Of a stretch of DNA of 38,903 nucleotides, positions 7,312 through 16,085 are shown piece by piece (positions within the stretch are counted from its first letter, which is position 1; the number at the start of each line of letters is the position of its first letter). The position numbers were made by a program, and so were the translations under genes. The DNA is from Pseudomonadota bacterium. Lineage in GTDB: Bacteria; Pseudomonadota; Gammaproteobacteria; Burkholderiales; Thiobacillaceae. The DNA lies in contig JAJZTS010000017.1 in assembly GCA_021848725.1 (NCBI GenBank), positions 1-38,903 on the forward strand, in the 5' to 3' direction. The notes under the pieces are model-generated. The model saw only the letters and a list, made by a program, of their open reading frames with translations, did no database searches and was not told the DNA's origin.

Positions 7312-9102
7312 ATGACTGCTTACGAAACCCAAGGCTTCAAGCTCGACAACTCCGGCAAGCGGGTAGTGGTCGACCCGGTGACCCGCATCGAGGGCCACAT
7401 GCGGGTGGAGGTCAACCTGGATAGCAACAACGTGATCCGCAACGCGGTGTCCACCGGCACCATGTGGCGTGGTCTCGAAGTCATTCTCAAGGGCCGCGAT
7501 CCGCGCGATGCCTGGGCCTTCACAGAGCGCATCTGCGGCGTCTGTACTGGCACCCATGCCCTGACCTCGGTACGAGCGGTGGAGGATGCGCTGGACATCA
7601 AGATCCCGGAGAACGCCAACAGCATCCGCAACATCATGCAGTTGACCCTGCAAGCGCATGATCACTTGGTCCACTTTTATCACCTGCATGCCTTGGACTG
7701 GGTCGACGTGGTCAGCGCGCTCAAGGCCGATCCTAAGCGGACCAGCGAGATCGCTCAGAGCATCTCCTCTTGGCCGTTGTCCTCGCCCGGCTATTTCCGC
7801 GACGTGCAGAATCGGCTGAAGAAGTTTGTCGAGTCCGGCCAGCTCGGGCCGTTCATGAATGGCTACTGGGGCAACCCGGCCTACAAGCTGCCGCCCGAGG
7901 TGAACCTGCTGGCGGTGACCCACTACCTGGAGGCTTTGGATTTCCAGAAAGACATTGTCAAGATTCACACCATCTACGGCGGCAAGAACCCCCATCCAAA
8001 CTGGCTGGTCGGCGGCGTGCCTTGCGCGATCAATATCGACGAGGTCGGTGCGGTCGGCGCGGTAAACATGGAGCGGCTCAATCTGGTGTCCTCCATCATC
8101 GACCGTACCATCGACTTCATCGACAACGTCTACATCCCCGATCTCCTAGCCATCGCCGGTTTCTACAAGAGCTGGACCTACGGCGGCGGCTTGTCCTCGA
8201 AGAGCGTGCTGTCTTATGGCGACATCCCGGACAAGGCCAACGACCACTCGGCCGGCAACCTGCTGCTACCACGCGGCGCCATCATCAATGGTGATTTGTC
8301 CAAGGTGCACGAGGTCGATCTGCGCGATCCTGAGCAGATCCAGGAATTCGTCGCCCACTCTTGGTTTAAGTACCCCGACGAGAAAAAAGGCCTGCATCCC
8401 TGGGACGGCATTACCGAGCCGCACTACGAACTGGGCAAGAATGCCAAGGGCAGCAAGACCAATATCGAGCAGATCGACGAGAGCGGCAAATACTCCTGGA
8501 TCAAGTCGCCGCGCTGGCGCGGCCATGCTATGGAAGTTGGACCGCTCGCGCGCTACATCATCGGTTATGTCCAGAAGAACCCCGAGTTCAAGGAGCCGGT
8601 GGACAAGGTGCTCAAGGACTTGGGCCTGCCGTTGCAGGCCTTGTTCTCTACCCTGGGTCGCACCGCTGCTCGAGGCCTCGAGGCTTCGTGGGCCGCGCAC
8701 AAGATGCGCTACTTCCAGGACAAACTGATGGCCAACCTGAAGGCGGGCGATCTTTCCACTGCCAACATCGACAAGTGGGAGCCGTCGAGCTGGCCCAAGG
8801 AAACCAAAGGTGTCGGCTTCACCGAGGCACCGCGCGGTGCGCTGGCCCACTGGGTGCGGATCAAGGACGGCAAGATCGACAACTACCAGTGCGTGGTGCC
8901 GACCACCTGGAACGGCAGCCCGCGCGACACCAAGGGCCAGATCGGTGCCTTCGAGGCCTCACTGATGAATACGCCGCTGGCCAAGGCCGATCAGCCTCTG
9001 GAGATCTTGCGTACCTTGCACAGCTTCGATCCCTGCCTGGCCTGTTCCACTCACGTCATGTCACCCGACGGGGCCGAGATGACTCAGGTGAAGGTCCGCT
9101 GA
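7312..9102 (+). CDS. hoxG: HoxG/HupL: membrane-bound [NiFe] hydrogenase large subunit precursor
   Basis: A 596-residue catalytic subunit that splits H2 at the Ni-Fe(CN)2CO centre on the periplasmic face after co-export with HoxK. The N-terminal motif [13 protein letters not shown] and ligand motif [11 protein letters not shown] are complete, as is the C-terminal DPCLACSTH. Fifteen residues ([15 protein letters not shown]) follow the final His (about 581). This is the extension removed by the endopeptidase HoxM, whose gene lies downstream. There is no signal peptide of its own, as expected for transport in complex with the Tat signal of HoxK. Confidence 0.97.
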   Translation: MTAYETQGFKLDNSGKRVVVDPVTRIEGHMRVEVNLDSNNVIRNAVSTGTMWRGLEVILKGRDPRDAWAFTERICGVCTGTHALTSVRAVEDALDIKIPENANSIRNIMQLTLQAHDHLVHFYHLHALDWVDVVSALKADPKRTSEIAQSISSWPLSSPGYFRDVQNRLKKFVESGQLGPFMNGYWGNPAYKLPPEVNLLAVTHYLEALDFQKDIVKIHTIYGGKNPHPNWLVGGVPCAINIDEVGAVGAVNMERLNLVSSIIDRTIDFIDNVYIPDLLAIAGFYKSWTYGGGLSSKSVLSYGDIPDKANDHSAGNLLLPRGAIINGDLSKVHEVDLRDPEQIQEFVAHSWFKYPDEKKGLHPWDGITEPHYELGKNAKGSKTNIEQIDESGKYSWIKSPRWRGHAMEVGPLARYIIGYVQKNPEFKEPVDKVLKDLGLPLQALFSTLGRTAARGLEASWAAHKMRYFQDKLMANLKAGDLSTANIDKWEPSSWPKETKGVGFTEAPRGALAHWVRIKDGKIDNYQCVVPTTWNGSPRDTKGQIGAFEASLMNTPLAKADQPLEILRTLHSFDPCLACSTHVMSPDGAEMTQVKVR

Positions 9103-9132
9103 GTCGAGGTTGACAGTCCATAGGAGACGAAC

Positions 9133-9849
9133 ATGCTATCAGCACAGGACATGCAGGAAGCCGTGGCCCATGGTCGCCAGGTTCGTGCGGTTTACGTTTA
9201 CGAGGCGCCATTGCGCCTGTGGCACTGGGTCAATGCCTTGGCCATCACCGTATTGGCGATGACCGGCTATTTCATCGGCAGTCCACCACCCAGCCAACCG
9301 GGCGAGGCCAGCGCCAGTTTCTTGTTTGGCTACATCCGCTTCGCCCACTTCGCGGCCGGTTATGTTCTATTGGCCGGCTTCATTGGCCGGGTCTACTGGG
9401 CCTTTGTCGGCAACGAGCATTCGCGCCAGCTGTTCAAGCTGCCAGTATTCGACTCGGCATGGTGGAAAGAGGCGGCATTCGAATTGCGTTGGTATCTGTT
9501 TCTGGAAAGGCATCCGAAGAAGTATGTTGGCCACAATCCCCTGGCCCAGTTCACGATGTTCCTGCTCTTCTTCCTGCCACTTCTGTTCATGATTGTCACG
9601 GGCTTCGCTCTCTATGGCGAAGGGGCGCAGGCCGGCAGTTGGGCCAGTATGTTGTTTACTTCGTGGGTGGTGCCCATGTTTGGCCAAAGTCAGGACGTCC
9701 ACACCTGGCACCACCTGGGCATGTGGGCCATCGTCGTATTCGTCATGGTTCATGTTTATGCCGCCATCCGCGAGGACATCATGTCCCGCCAAAGCATGGT
9801 GTCGACCATGCTGTCCGGCTGGCGCATGTTCAAGGACGATAAGCCGTGA
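9133..9849 (+). CDS. hoxZ: HoxZ/HupC: b-type cytochrome subunit of the membrane-bound hydrogenase
   Basis: A 238-residue integral membrane protein with four hydrophobic segments (about 30-50, 65-90, 137-158 and 190-212). Conserved His residues in LRLWHW, RFAHFAAGY and HTWHHLGMW are candidates for the two haem b ligand pairs. It anchors HoxKG and passes electrons to quinone. The typical soluble-loop motif with AAFELRWYLFLER and the P-x-x-Y-V-G-H-N-P-L-A stretch is present. ATG 9133 is preceded by AGGAG. It is third in the canonical hoxKGZ order. Confidence 0.95.
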   Translation: MLSAQDMQEAVAHGRQVRAVYVYEAPLRLWHWVNALAITVLAMTGYFIGSPPPSQPGEASASFLFGYIRFAHFAAGYVLLAGFIGRVYWAFVGNEHSRQLFKLPVFDSAWWKEAAFELRWYLFLERHPKKYVGHNPLAQFTMFLLFFLPLLFMIVTGFALYGEGAQAGSWASMLFTSWVVPMFGQSQDVHTWHHLGMWAIVVFVMVHVYAAIREDIMSRQSMVSTMLSGWRMFKDDKP

Positions 9850-9907
9850 ACGACCGGCTTGCAGAATGCAGTATGTTGATTCAGCCAAAATCGCCGAGGA
9901 GTCCAGA

Positions 9908-10474
9908 ATGAAAAAGTTTGTTATCCCAGCCATCATTTCCACCTTGTTGGCGTCCGCGCCGGCCTTTGCCCACCCCGGTCATGCCACCGGCTTGGGGCAC
10001 GGCCTGCTGCATCCCTACACGGGCCTTGATCACGTGTTGGCCATGATCGCCGTGGGTCTATGGGCCGCGCAACAGGGCGGTTCGGCGCAATGGAAGATTC
10101 CGACAACCTTTGTCGCCGCAATGTTGCTCGGTAGCCTGCTCGGCATGTCCGGCTTCACCCTGCCTTACGTCGAAGCCGGTATCGCCACTTCGGTGCTGCT
10201 GTTGGGGTTGCTGGTCGCGTTTGCCATGCGTTTGCCTGCCATGCTCGGTATGGGATTGATGGCGGTGTTCGCCTTGTTCCACGGTTATGCCCATGGCAGC
10301 GAAGCGGCCTCGATGGCGCAGTCGAGCTACATCATTGGTTTCATGCTGGCAACGGCATCGCTACACGGCATCGGTCTGGCCACCGGCTGGTTGCTGCGCA
10401 ATCGAGCCGAGATCGCGGTGCGTTTGAGTGGGTTTGCCGTGGCAGCGGGTGGCATGTGGCTGGCCCTGAACTGA
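9908..10474 (+). CDS. hupE: HupE/UreJ family protein, probable nickel permease
   Basis: A 188-residue protein with a cleavable signal (AFA-HPG, about residue 21) and five to six membrane segments. The HupE signature HPxxGxDH lies at 35-42 (HPYTGLDH), right after a His-rich start HPGHATGLGH. HupE members move nickel into cells for hydrogenase or urease. Its place between the structural genes and the maturation genes fits this; the Ralstonia operon instead has a separate nickel permease elsewhere. ATG 9908 follows GAGGAG. A longer frame starting inside hoxZ would lose the signal peptide. Confidence 0.9.
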   Translation: MKKFVIPAIISTLLASAPAFAHPGHATGLGHGLLHPYTGLDHVLAMIAVGLWAAQQGGSAQWKIPTTFVAAMLLGSLLGMSGFTLPYVEAGIATSVLLLGLLVAFAMRLPAMLGMGLMAVFALFHGYAHGSEAASMAQSSYIIGFMLATASLHGIGLATGWLLRNRAEIAVRLSGFAVAAGGMWLALN

Positions 10475-10492
10475 CCCGAGATCAACGGACAA

Positions 10493-10807
10493 GTGGCCAA
10501 GTGCATGTTCTTCGCTAGTTTGCCGCGCGGCCTTTCAAGCCGCCGGCCGATGCACCCCGGCCGCATGCTCTCCACCCACTTCCTCGTACCCAGCGGCATG
10601 ACCCAGGGCGAACTTGCCCGCCTGCTTGGCGTCTCCCGCCGGCGTGTCAATGAATTGCTCAACGGCAGGCGTGGCGTCAGTCCCGACACCGCGCTACGCC
10701 TGTCCACGTACTTCGGCACCGATCCCCATCTGTGGACCGCCTGGCAAGCGGCATTTGACCTGCACCAAGCCTGGCGCCAACTGCGTCGCCAGGTAATTAC
10801 CAAATAA
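10493..10807 (+). CDS. HigA-like helix-turn-helix protein (orphan antitoxin-type)
   Basis: Up to 104 residues. The core from about residue 20 (MHPGRMLSTHFL) through LARLLGVSRRRVNELLNGRR to LWTAWQAAFDLHQAW is the typical HigA/VapI fold: an HPGE-like start (here HPGR), an XRE helix-turn-helix with the R-R-x-N-x-L-L-N-G-R recognition helix, and a closing Trp-rich helix. No HigB-type RelE toxin is found beside it: hupE lies 18 bases before and hoxM 13 bases after. The start is uncertain: GTG 10493, ATG 10505 or ATG 10550. It could be a local regulator of the accessory genes or a toxin-antitoxin remnant; the sequence alone does not decide. Confidence 0.8.
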   Translation: MAKCMFFASLPRGLSSRRPMHPGRMLSTHFLVPSGMTQGELARLLGVSRRRVNELLNGRRGVSPDTALRLSTYFGTDPHLWTAWQAAFDLHQAWRQLRRQVITK

Positions 10808-10820
10808 AGCGAGCAAAACC

Positions 10821-11498
10821 ATGACCGGTTCCAACACTGCTCAAGCTGTTACAGGAGGTGTAACACCTTGCCTCGGTTATGCCTGTGATGTCCTGGTGCT
10901 GGGCATTGGTAATCTGCTCTGGGCCGATGAAGGCTTCGGCATCCGCGCCCTGGAGGCCCTGCATGCGCAATGGCGTTTCCGCGATGGTGTGCGGCTGCTC
11001 GATGGTGGTACCCAAGGGCTTTACCTGTTGCCCTATGTCGAGGGCTGCCGGCGTCTGCTGATCCTCGATGCCGTCGATTACGGTCTGGCGCCCGGCAGTC
11101 TCAAGCTGGTGCGCGACGCCGAGGTGCCAGCCTTCATGGGCGTAAAAAAAATGAGCCTGCACCAGACCGGCTTCCAGGAAATCCTCTCGCTCGCCGCGTT
11201 GCGTGGCTGGCAGCCCGAGGGCTTGGTGTTGCTAGGCATGCAGCCTGAGGTGTTGGAAGACTACGGCGGCAGCCTGAGCGAAACCGTCAAGGCGCGTATA
11301 CCCGAGGTGGTCAAGCAAGCGGTCGCGCAACTGAGCGATTGGGCTGCCGAGCCAGCGCAACGCGACGCGCCGCCGGGGCCGGACGAGCGCATCACCCTTG
11401 ATGTCTTGGACATGAATTTCTACGAGGCCAACAGGCCCAGCTCCGAAGCGGCGTATCGCTTGGGCGATGCCCGCTTTCTGCAGGAAAGGGAAGGCTGA
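10821..11498 (+). CDS. hoxM: HoxM/HupD: hydrogenase maturation endopeptidase
   Basis: A 225-residue member of the HyaD/HybD protease family, which removes the C-terminal extension of the large subunit once Ni is inserted. Nickel-sensing residues match those of HybD: E37 in GIGNLLWADEG, D83 in LILDAVDYG and H114 in MSLHQTGF. It has a roughly 20-residue N-terminal extension and a longer C-terminal tail than HybD. The cognate substrate in this window is HoxG; HoxC has no peptide to remove. Its stop overlaps the hoxL start in TGATG. Confidence 0.93.
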   Translation: MTGSNTAQAVTGGVTPCLGYACDVLVLGIGNLLWADEGFGIRALEALHAQWRFRDGVRLLDGGTQGLYLLPYVEGCRRLLILDAVDYGLAPGSLKLVRDAEVPAFMGVKKMSLHQTGFQEILSLAALRGWQPEGLVLLGMQPEVLEDYGGSLSETVKARIPEVVKQAVAQLSDWAAEPAQRDAPPGPDERITLDVLDMNFYEANRPSSEAAYRLGDARFLQEREG

Positions 11499-11803
11499 TG
11501 TGCGTTGGCATTCCCATGCGGGTGTTGCATTGCGACGGTCTGAGTGCGCTGTGCGAGGGCCGCGATGGCCAGCGGCGGCTCGACTTGTCCCTGGTCGGCA
11601 AGCAAGCCCCCGGCACCTGGCTGCTCACTTTTCTCGACAGCGCCCGCGAGGTACTCGAGCCCGATGCCGCCGCCCGCATCAACGCCGCGCTCGACGGTCT
11701 GCAAGCTGCATTGAACGGCGAAACCGATCTCAGCCCCTATTTCGCCGACTTGATCGACCGGCCACCGGAACTACCCGATTTTCTGAAAGGAAACTGCTCA
11801 TGA
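11498..11803 (+). CDS. hoxL: HoxL/HupF: HypC-family chaperone specific for HoxG
   Basis: A 101-residue protein beginning MCVGIPM. The Cys2 exposed after Met removal is the functional cysteine of HypC-type chaperones, which carry the Fe(CN)2CO unit and deliver it to the large subunit. It is longer than the general HypC at 18437 (84 residues), with an extra acidic C-terminal stretch PYFADLIDRPPELPDFL typical of HupF/HoxL. It overlaps hoxM by one base and hoxO by four. Confidence 0.92.
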   Translation: MCVGIPMRVLHCDGLSALCEGRDGQRRLDLSLVGKQAPGTWLLTFLDSAREVLEPDAAARINAALDGLQAALNGETDLSPYFADLIDRPPELPDFLKGNCS

Positions 11804-12237
11804 GCGCAACACCTTTGCATCCCATGCTTGAACGCCTGGTTGTCAGTACCGGTCGCGCTGCACTCGCGCCCGCCGATTTGGACAGCTACCTGAACGAGGC
11901 GGGTGACAGCGTGCTGTTCTGCGGCGGCGATCCGGTGAAATACCCAGAGTGCCTGGATGTGGCGGTCGTGCTACCGCAATTGTTGGTCGCTTTCCCCGGC
12001 CGGCTGCGCGTCGTAGTGGCGGACGGCGAAACGGCGCAGGTGGCGCAGGCGCGCTATGGCTTCACTCGTTGGCCGAGCCTGGTATTCCTGCGCGATGGCC
12101 AATACGTAGGCGCCATATCCGGCATGCAGGACTGGCCGGCCTTTCTCAGCCAGGTCGGGCCGTTGCTGGACAAGCCTGTCAGCCGTCCGCCATCGGTCGG
12201 TATCGCTGTCAGCGCGCCAGCCAGCCATTGCCATTGA
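11800..12237 (+). CDS. hoxO: HoxO/HupG (HyaE-type) small-subunit chaperone
   Basis: A 145-residue protein of the HyaE/HupG family, with a thioredoxin-like fold but without a CxxC redox pair. Visible family pieces are LFCGGDPVKYPECLDVAVVLPQL, QARYGFTRWPSLVFLRDG and the following GxxSGMQDW. Family members bind the HoxK precursor and its Tat signal to hold it back until cofactors are in place. ATG 11800 overlaps the hoxL stop in ATGA. A longer frame from 11467 lies in the wrong frame of hoxL and is not supported. Confidence 0.88.
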   Translation: MSATPLHPMLERLVVSTGRAALAPADLDSYLNEAGDSVLFCGGDPVKYPECLDVAVVLPQLLVAFPGRLRVVVADGETAQVAQARYGFTRWPSLVFLRDGQYVGAISGMQDWPAFLSQVGPLLDKPVSRPPSVGIAVSAPASHCH

Positions 12238-12247
12238 AGGAGCCGTC

Positions 12248-13087
12248 ATGAAACCGTTCAGCATTCCGGTCGTGGCCTTGGGGCCGGGCTCGCAAACAGA
12301 AGCCGAGACCGCGCAGTACATGGAGCTGCCGCACGACATGCGGACCTATCGGGCCCCGGTGTTGCCGGAACCGGAAGAGACGCGCCGCCTGGCGGCGGCC
12401 CGTGCGGTTTTGGCCGCGATCGAATCGGCCCTGGCCGCTTGGCGGCCCGGCAGCAATTGTGTGCATATCGATTTAGACGGGCTCGATCCGGCGAACCGCA
12501 AACTGATCGACCAGTTACTGGGCGAAGGCGAGGTGAGCGCCCGGGTCGAGGGCGAAGGCATGGACACGCAGATTCAGGAAAGCGTGTTCGCCGGCGTCTG
12601 GCGCGTGCGGCAACTGACAGCGGATGGCAACGTGCAGGCCGATGCGGTCGAGGTCGGTTACATCCCCAATAAGCTGTACCCGGCCGCCGTATCTGGCCAG
12701 ATCGTCTGGCCCGAGGCCGGCCCTGGCGTGGCCAGTGCCCCTGCCCTGTTGGCCGAGATTGAGGCGCAGTTGCAAGGCGGCAAGGCGCAACATGTGATCA
12801 ACCTGACGCTGCTGCCGTTCATGCCCGAAGATGGTACGTACCTGGACCAAGCGCTCGGTCGTGGCCGGGCCTCGATGTTGTCGCGCGGCTATGGCAATTG
12901 CCGGATCACCGCCACTGCGATACCGCGCGTCTGGTGGGTGCAGTATTTTAATGCCCAGGACGTCTTGATCCTCAACACCATCGAGGTCACCGATGTGCCG
13001 GAAGTCGCGCGTGCCGCCGAGGACGATTTGAAAGATAGCCGCGAGCGCCTGGCCGAGGTTCTGCAATGGTTAGACGAGACGGCATGA
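12248..13087 (+). CDS. hoxQ: HoxQ/HupH (HyaF-type) small-subunit maturation protein
   Basis: A 279-residue protein. The start GSQTEAETAQYMELPHDMRTY and the C-terminal part RGYGNCRITATAIPRVWWVQYFN with TIEVTDVPEVARAAEDDL are characteristic of the HupH/HyaF family, and the length is normal. With HoxO it acts on the small-subunit precursor, probably in Fe-S cluster assembly or Tat proofreading under O2. It is separated from hoxO by 10 bases with a clear AAGGAG site and shares ATGA with hoxR. Confidence 0.92.
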   Translation: MKPFSIPVVALGPGSQTEAETAQYMELPHDMRTYRAPVLPEPEETRRLAAARAVLAAIESALAAWRPGSNCVHIDLDGLDPANRKLIDQLLGEGEVSARVEGEGMDTQIQESVFAGVWRVRQLTADGNVQADAVEVGYIPNKLYPAAVSGQIVWPEAGPGVASAPALLAEIEAQLQGGKAQHVINLTLLPFMPEDGTYLDQALGRGRASMLSRGYGNCRITATAIPRVWWVQYFNAQDVLILNTIEVTDVPEVARAAEDDLKDSRERLAEVLQWLDETA

Positions 13088-13299
13088 GCCGATTCGAGGG
13101 CTCCTTCCTCGGTGATGCCAACCGCATCGCGCCGGATGCGCGGCTGGAGTGCAAGGTCTGCTGGCATGTCTACGATCCGGCGACGGGCGACCCCGTCTGG
13201 CAGGTGGCGCCTGACACGCCGTTCTCGGCCTTGCCCGAGCACTGGCGCTGCCCCAATTGCGACGGCGACAAAGACCAATTCATGGTGTTGCATGACTGA
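13084..13299 (+). CDS. hoxR: HoxR/HupI: hydrogenase-associated rubredoxin
   Basis: A 71-residue rubredoxin with iron ligands C23, C26, C56 and C59 in CKVCWHVYDP and CPNCDGDKDQF. The usual GxPxWQVAPDTPFSALPEHW connection between the two knuckles is present. In Ralstonia, HoxR is needed to mature the membrane-bound hydrogenase at high O2, consistent with the six-Cys cluster of HoxK. I start it at ATG 13084, which overlaps the hoxQ stop in ATGA, rather than the GTG 18 bases earlier. Eight bases overlap hoxT. Confidence 0.95.
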   Translation: MSRFEGSFLGDANRIAPDARLECKVCWHVYDPATGDPVWQVAPDTPFSALPEHWRCPNCDGDKDQFMVLHD

Positions 13300-13768
13300 G
13301 ATAGGCAATCCCGCCAAGGCCTTGGAAGCGGCCTTCCGCCGCATCGCGGCCGGGCCCATGGCCGACCTGCCCATCGTCAACCCTGCCCTGGCCGTTGAGG
13401 CGGTCGGCTTTCGGCCCTGGCAGGGCCGCTGGGTCGGCGTGCTGATCACGCCCTGGTTCATGAACCTGCTGGCCTGGCCCGAGGCTGCCGCGAATGGTAG
13501 CCAAAAGCTGGTGCTGCCCAGCGGCGACTATGAGTGCCAGCCAGTCTTTGAGCAAAGCATCGGCCATTACCTCGCCGCCTCGCTGTTCTCGCCGATGGCG
13601 CAGTTCGCTGACCAGGCCGAGGCGGTACAGGTCGCCGAGGCCGTGCTGGAGGAACTGTTCACCTCGGCGGACAAAATCGGCGAGAGCGGCTTGTCGGCCA
13701 AGTTGGAACGACCGCTCAACCGGCGTGGCTTCTTGTCCGCGCTGTTGCCGGGCGAGGGGGGGCCATGA
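13292..13768 (+). CDS. hoxT: HoxT/HupJ: HybE-family assembly chaperone
   Basis: A 158-residue HybE/HupJ-type chaperone. The family core is NPALAVEAVGFRPW, GVLITPWFMNLL and the closing LNRRGFLSAL, which mimics a Tat-like twin-arginine sequence and is typical of HupJ. In Ralstonia HoxT helps protect assembly of the hydrogenase in air. ATG 13292 overlaps the rubredoxin stop by 8 bases; the longer frame from 13112 only reads through hoxR out of frame. Confidence 0.9.
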   Translation: MTEIGNPAKALEAAFRRIAAGPMADLPIVNPALAVEAVGFRPWQGRWVGVLITPWFMNLLAWPEAAANGSQKLVLPSGDYECQPVFEQSIGHYLAASLFSPMAQFADQAEAVQVAEAVLEELFTSADKIGESGLSAKLERPLNRRGFLSALLPGEGGP

Positions 13769-14874
13769 GCGTCGGCCTGGAAGGCCGGATCGACATCACC
13801 TTGTTGCGCAAAGCTGGCGCGGCGCCGGAGGTGCGGCTCGCATCCACGCGGTTGCAACTGGCGCAACGACTGCTGGCCGGCCTGACGCCGGAACGGGCGG
13901 CGGAGATGGTCGGCTTGGTCTTCACCTTGTGCGGCCAGGCCCAGTGTGTGGCGGCGGAGATGGCGGCCGAGGCGGCGCAAGGGCAAACGCCCTCGGCCGC
14001 ATTGCACGGGGAGCGCGAGTATCGCGTTTTGGCCGAGCTGGCGCAGGAGCATGTCTGGCGTTTGCTGCTCGATTGGCCGAAGCAGTGCGATCAACCGCCA
14101 GCAACACAGGTCTTGCAGACACTGCGCGCGGCGGCTGGCAAACCTGCCACATTCATTGCGGCGCTGGAGGTCGCGTTGGCCGGCCCGCTCCTGGCCGAGC
14201 CCTCCGATGGCTGGCTCGATCGCGTTTCGGGTCGGGATGGCCTGGCGCAATTCGATGCCTGGTGTCAGTCGGGGCTTAGCCCCTTGGCCGGTTTGTTCGC
14301 CAGCTTGGGCAAAGGCGTAGACTTGGGTGTGGCCGAGGCGCCATTCCTGCCGGCAGTGCATCGCCTGGAGCAAGACACGGTGCTGGCGGTTTCCCTACAG
14401 GCGCTGGCGCAGCCGGCGTTTTGTTCGAGCCCTCGCCTGCATCGGCGGCCGGCTGAAACCAGCGCCCTGGCCCGTGGCCAGAACGAGTCGCTGCTGGCGG
14501 CCTGGCTGGTCGAGCGCGGCGGCGGTGTCGGTGCCCGCATGCTGGCCCGCTTGCTCGAGCTAGCCCGCTTGCCGGCACGGCTCAAGCAGCCAGGACCAGC
14601 CGTGGCCAAGGCATGGGATGGCGGGGATGGCATCGGCGTCGCCGCTGTCGATACCTCGCGCGGCTTGTTGCTGCATGTGCTGCAATTGGATGCGGAGCGG
14701 ATCGTGCAATACCGCATCCTCGCCCCGACAGAATGGAATTTTCAGCCAGGAGGTCCCTTGCAAGCCGCCTTGGCCGGGCTGCCCGATCGGGCCGATCTGG
14801 TTGGCTTGGCCAGGCAGGTGGCCTTGTCGTTGGACCCCTGTGTGGACTATGCAGTGGAGGTGGTGGATGCATGA
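13765..14874 (+). CDS. hoxV: HoxV/HupK: large-subunit-like assembly scaffold
   Basis: A 369-residue protein distantly derived from a hydrogenase large subunit. It keeps the surrounding C-terminal pattern (RIVQYRILAPTEWNFQPGG and a final SLDPCVDYAVEVVDA) but lacks the RxCGxC nickel motif; a LCGQAQC stretch lies near residue 52. HoxV/HupK is thought to be a platform for building the Fe(CN)2CO unit before transfer to HoxG. It overlaps hoxT in ATGA and hypA by 8 bases, so translation is tightly linked. Confidence 0.9.
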   Translation: MSVGLEGRIDITLLRKAGAAPEVRLASTRLQLAQRLLAGLTPERAAEMVGLVFTLCGQAQCVAAEMAAEAAQGQTPSAALHGEREYRVLAELAQEHVWRLLLDWPKQCDQPPATQVLQTLRAAAGKPATFIAALEVALAGPLLAEPSDGWLDRVSGRDGLAQFDAWCQSGLSPLAGLFASLGKGVDLGVAEAPFLPAVHRLEQDTVLAVSLQALAQPAFCSSPRLHRRPAETSALARGQNESLLAAWLVERGGGVGARMLARLLELARLPARLKQPGPAVAKAWDGGDGIGVAAVDTSRGLLLHVLQLDAERIVQYRILAPTEWNFQPGGPLQAALAGLPDRADLVGLARQVALSLDPCVDYAVEVVDA

Positions 14875-15208
14875 GATGTCGTTGGCCGAGAGTGTGCTCA
14901 AGATCGTGGACGCCGCCGCTGCCAGCCAAGGTTTCGAGCGGGTGACCGAGATCCGCCTGGAGATCGGCGCTTTATCTGGGGTCGAGATTGATGCCATGCG
15001 TTTCTGCATGGACGCGGTGTTGCGGCACAGTCTGGCCGAAGGGGCCGGTGTTGTGTTCGAAATCGTGCCCGGCCAGGGCTGGTGCATGCAGTGCGGCGAC
15101 AACGTCGAGATCGGTGCGCTCTACGATCCCTGCCCGCGTTGCGGCAGCTATCAGGTACAGCCGACCGGGGGCACCGAGATGCGCGTGAAAAACCTGTTGG
15201 TCGAGTAA
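14867..15208 (+). CDS. hypA: HypA: nickel insertion protein
   Basis: A 113-residue protein with the invariant start MHE (His2 binds Ni) and a zinc site made of C73, C76, C89 and C92 in WCMQCGD and PCPRCGS. It works with HypB to put nickel into the large subunit. ATG 14867 was chosen because only this start gives the MHE terminus; longer reading of the frame upstream lies within hoxV. Confidence 0.97.
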   Translation: MHEMSLAESVLKIVDAAAASQGFERVTEIRLEIGALSGVEIDAMRFCMDAVLRHSLAEGAGVVFEIVPGQGWCMQCGDNVEIGALYDPCPRCGSYQVQPTGGTEMRVKNLLVE

Positions 15209-15223
15209 AGGAAGGAGCTTGCT

Positions 15224-16078
15224 ATGTGTACCGTCTGCGGTTGCGGCGAGGGTGAGGTCAACATCGAAGGTCATGCCCATGATCACGACCACGATTATCG
15301 TCTGGCCCACAGTCATGGTTTTGGCTTGAATCGCAAGCGCGACCTGCACTTCGGCCATGGCCCCGCCCATGCCCATGCGCCTGGCCTCAGCCAGGAACGC
15401 ATGGTGCAGATCGAACAGGATATCCTGGGCAAGAACGATGAATTCGCGGCAGCCAATCGTCGTTGGTTCAGCGAGCGCGGTATCTTCGCGCTGAACTTGG
15501 TGTCGAGTCCCGGTTCCGGCAAGACCACGCTGCTGGTCAAGACCATAGAGGCGCTGAAAAACAGAATGGCGGTGGCCGTGGTCGAGGGCGACCAGCAGAC
15601 CAGCGCCGATGCCGACCGCATCCGTGCCACCGGCGCGCCGGCGATACAGGTCAATACCGGCAAGGGCTGCCATCTCGATGCCCACATGGTCGGCCATGCC
15701 CTGGAGCGGCTCGCTCCGGCCGAGGGCAGTCTGCTGATGATCGAGAACGTGGGTAACCTGGTTTGCCCGGCCGCCTTCGACCTGGGCGAGGCGCACAAGG
15801 TGGTGATCCTGTCGGTGACCGAGGGCGAGGACAAACCGCTGAAATATCCGGACATGTTCCATGCCGCCGACCTCATGCTCTTGAGCAAGGTCGATCTGTT
15901 GCCTTACTTGAATTTCGATGTCGCACGTTGCATCGCCTATGCCCGGCAGATCAATCCAGGGCTGCAAGTCATGCAGCTCTCCGCCACCAGCGGCGGGGGC
16001 ATGACGGCCTGGCTGGACTGGCTGACCGAGGGCGTGCGGACTGCCGGCGCGTCGCTGGCGAAAGCGGCCGAGGTTTAG
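15224..16078 (+). CDS. hypB: HypB: nickel-binding GTPase
   Basis: A 284-residue SIMIBI GTPase. The N-terminus has MCTVCGCG (C2, C5, C7), the high-affinity Ni site, followed by a His-rich store (HAHDHDHDY, then [13 protein letters not shown]). The P-loop GSGKT is at 97-101, and later motifs [17 protein letters not shown] and LLSKVDLLP are the expected switch and guanine-binding elements. The extra histidines suggest nickel storage as well as delivery. AAGGAG precedes the ATG. Confidence 0.97.
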   Translation: MCTVCGCGEGEVNIEGHAHDHDHDYRLAHSHGFGLNRKRDLHFGHGPAHAHAPGLSQERMVQIEQDILGKNDEFAAANRRWFSERGIFALNLVSSPGSGKTTLLVKTIEALKNRMAVAVVEGDQQTSADADRIRATGAPAIQVNTGKGCHLDAHMVGHALERLAPAEGSLLMIENVGNLVCPAAFDLGEAHKVVILSVTEGEDKPLKYPDMFHAADLMLLSKVDLLPYLNFDVARCIAYARQINPGLQVMQLSATSGGGMTAWLDWLTEGVRTAGASLAKAAEV

Positions 16079-16085
16079 CTAGGCG

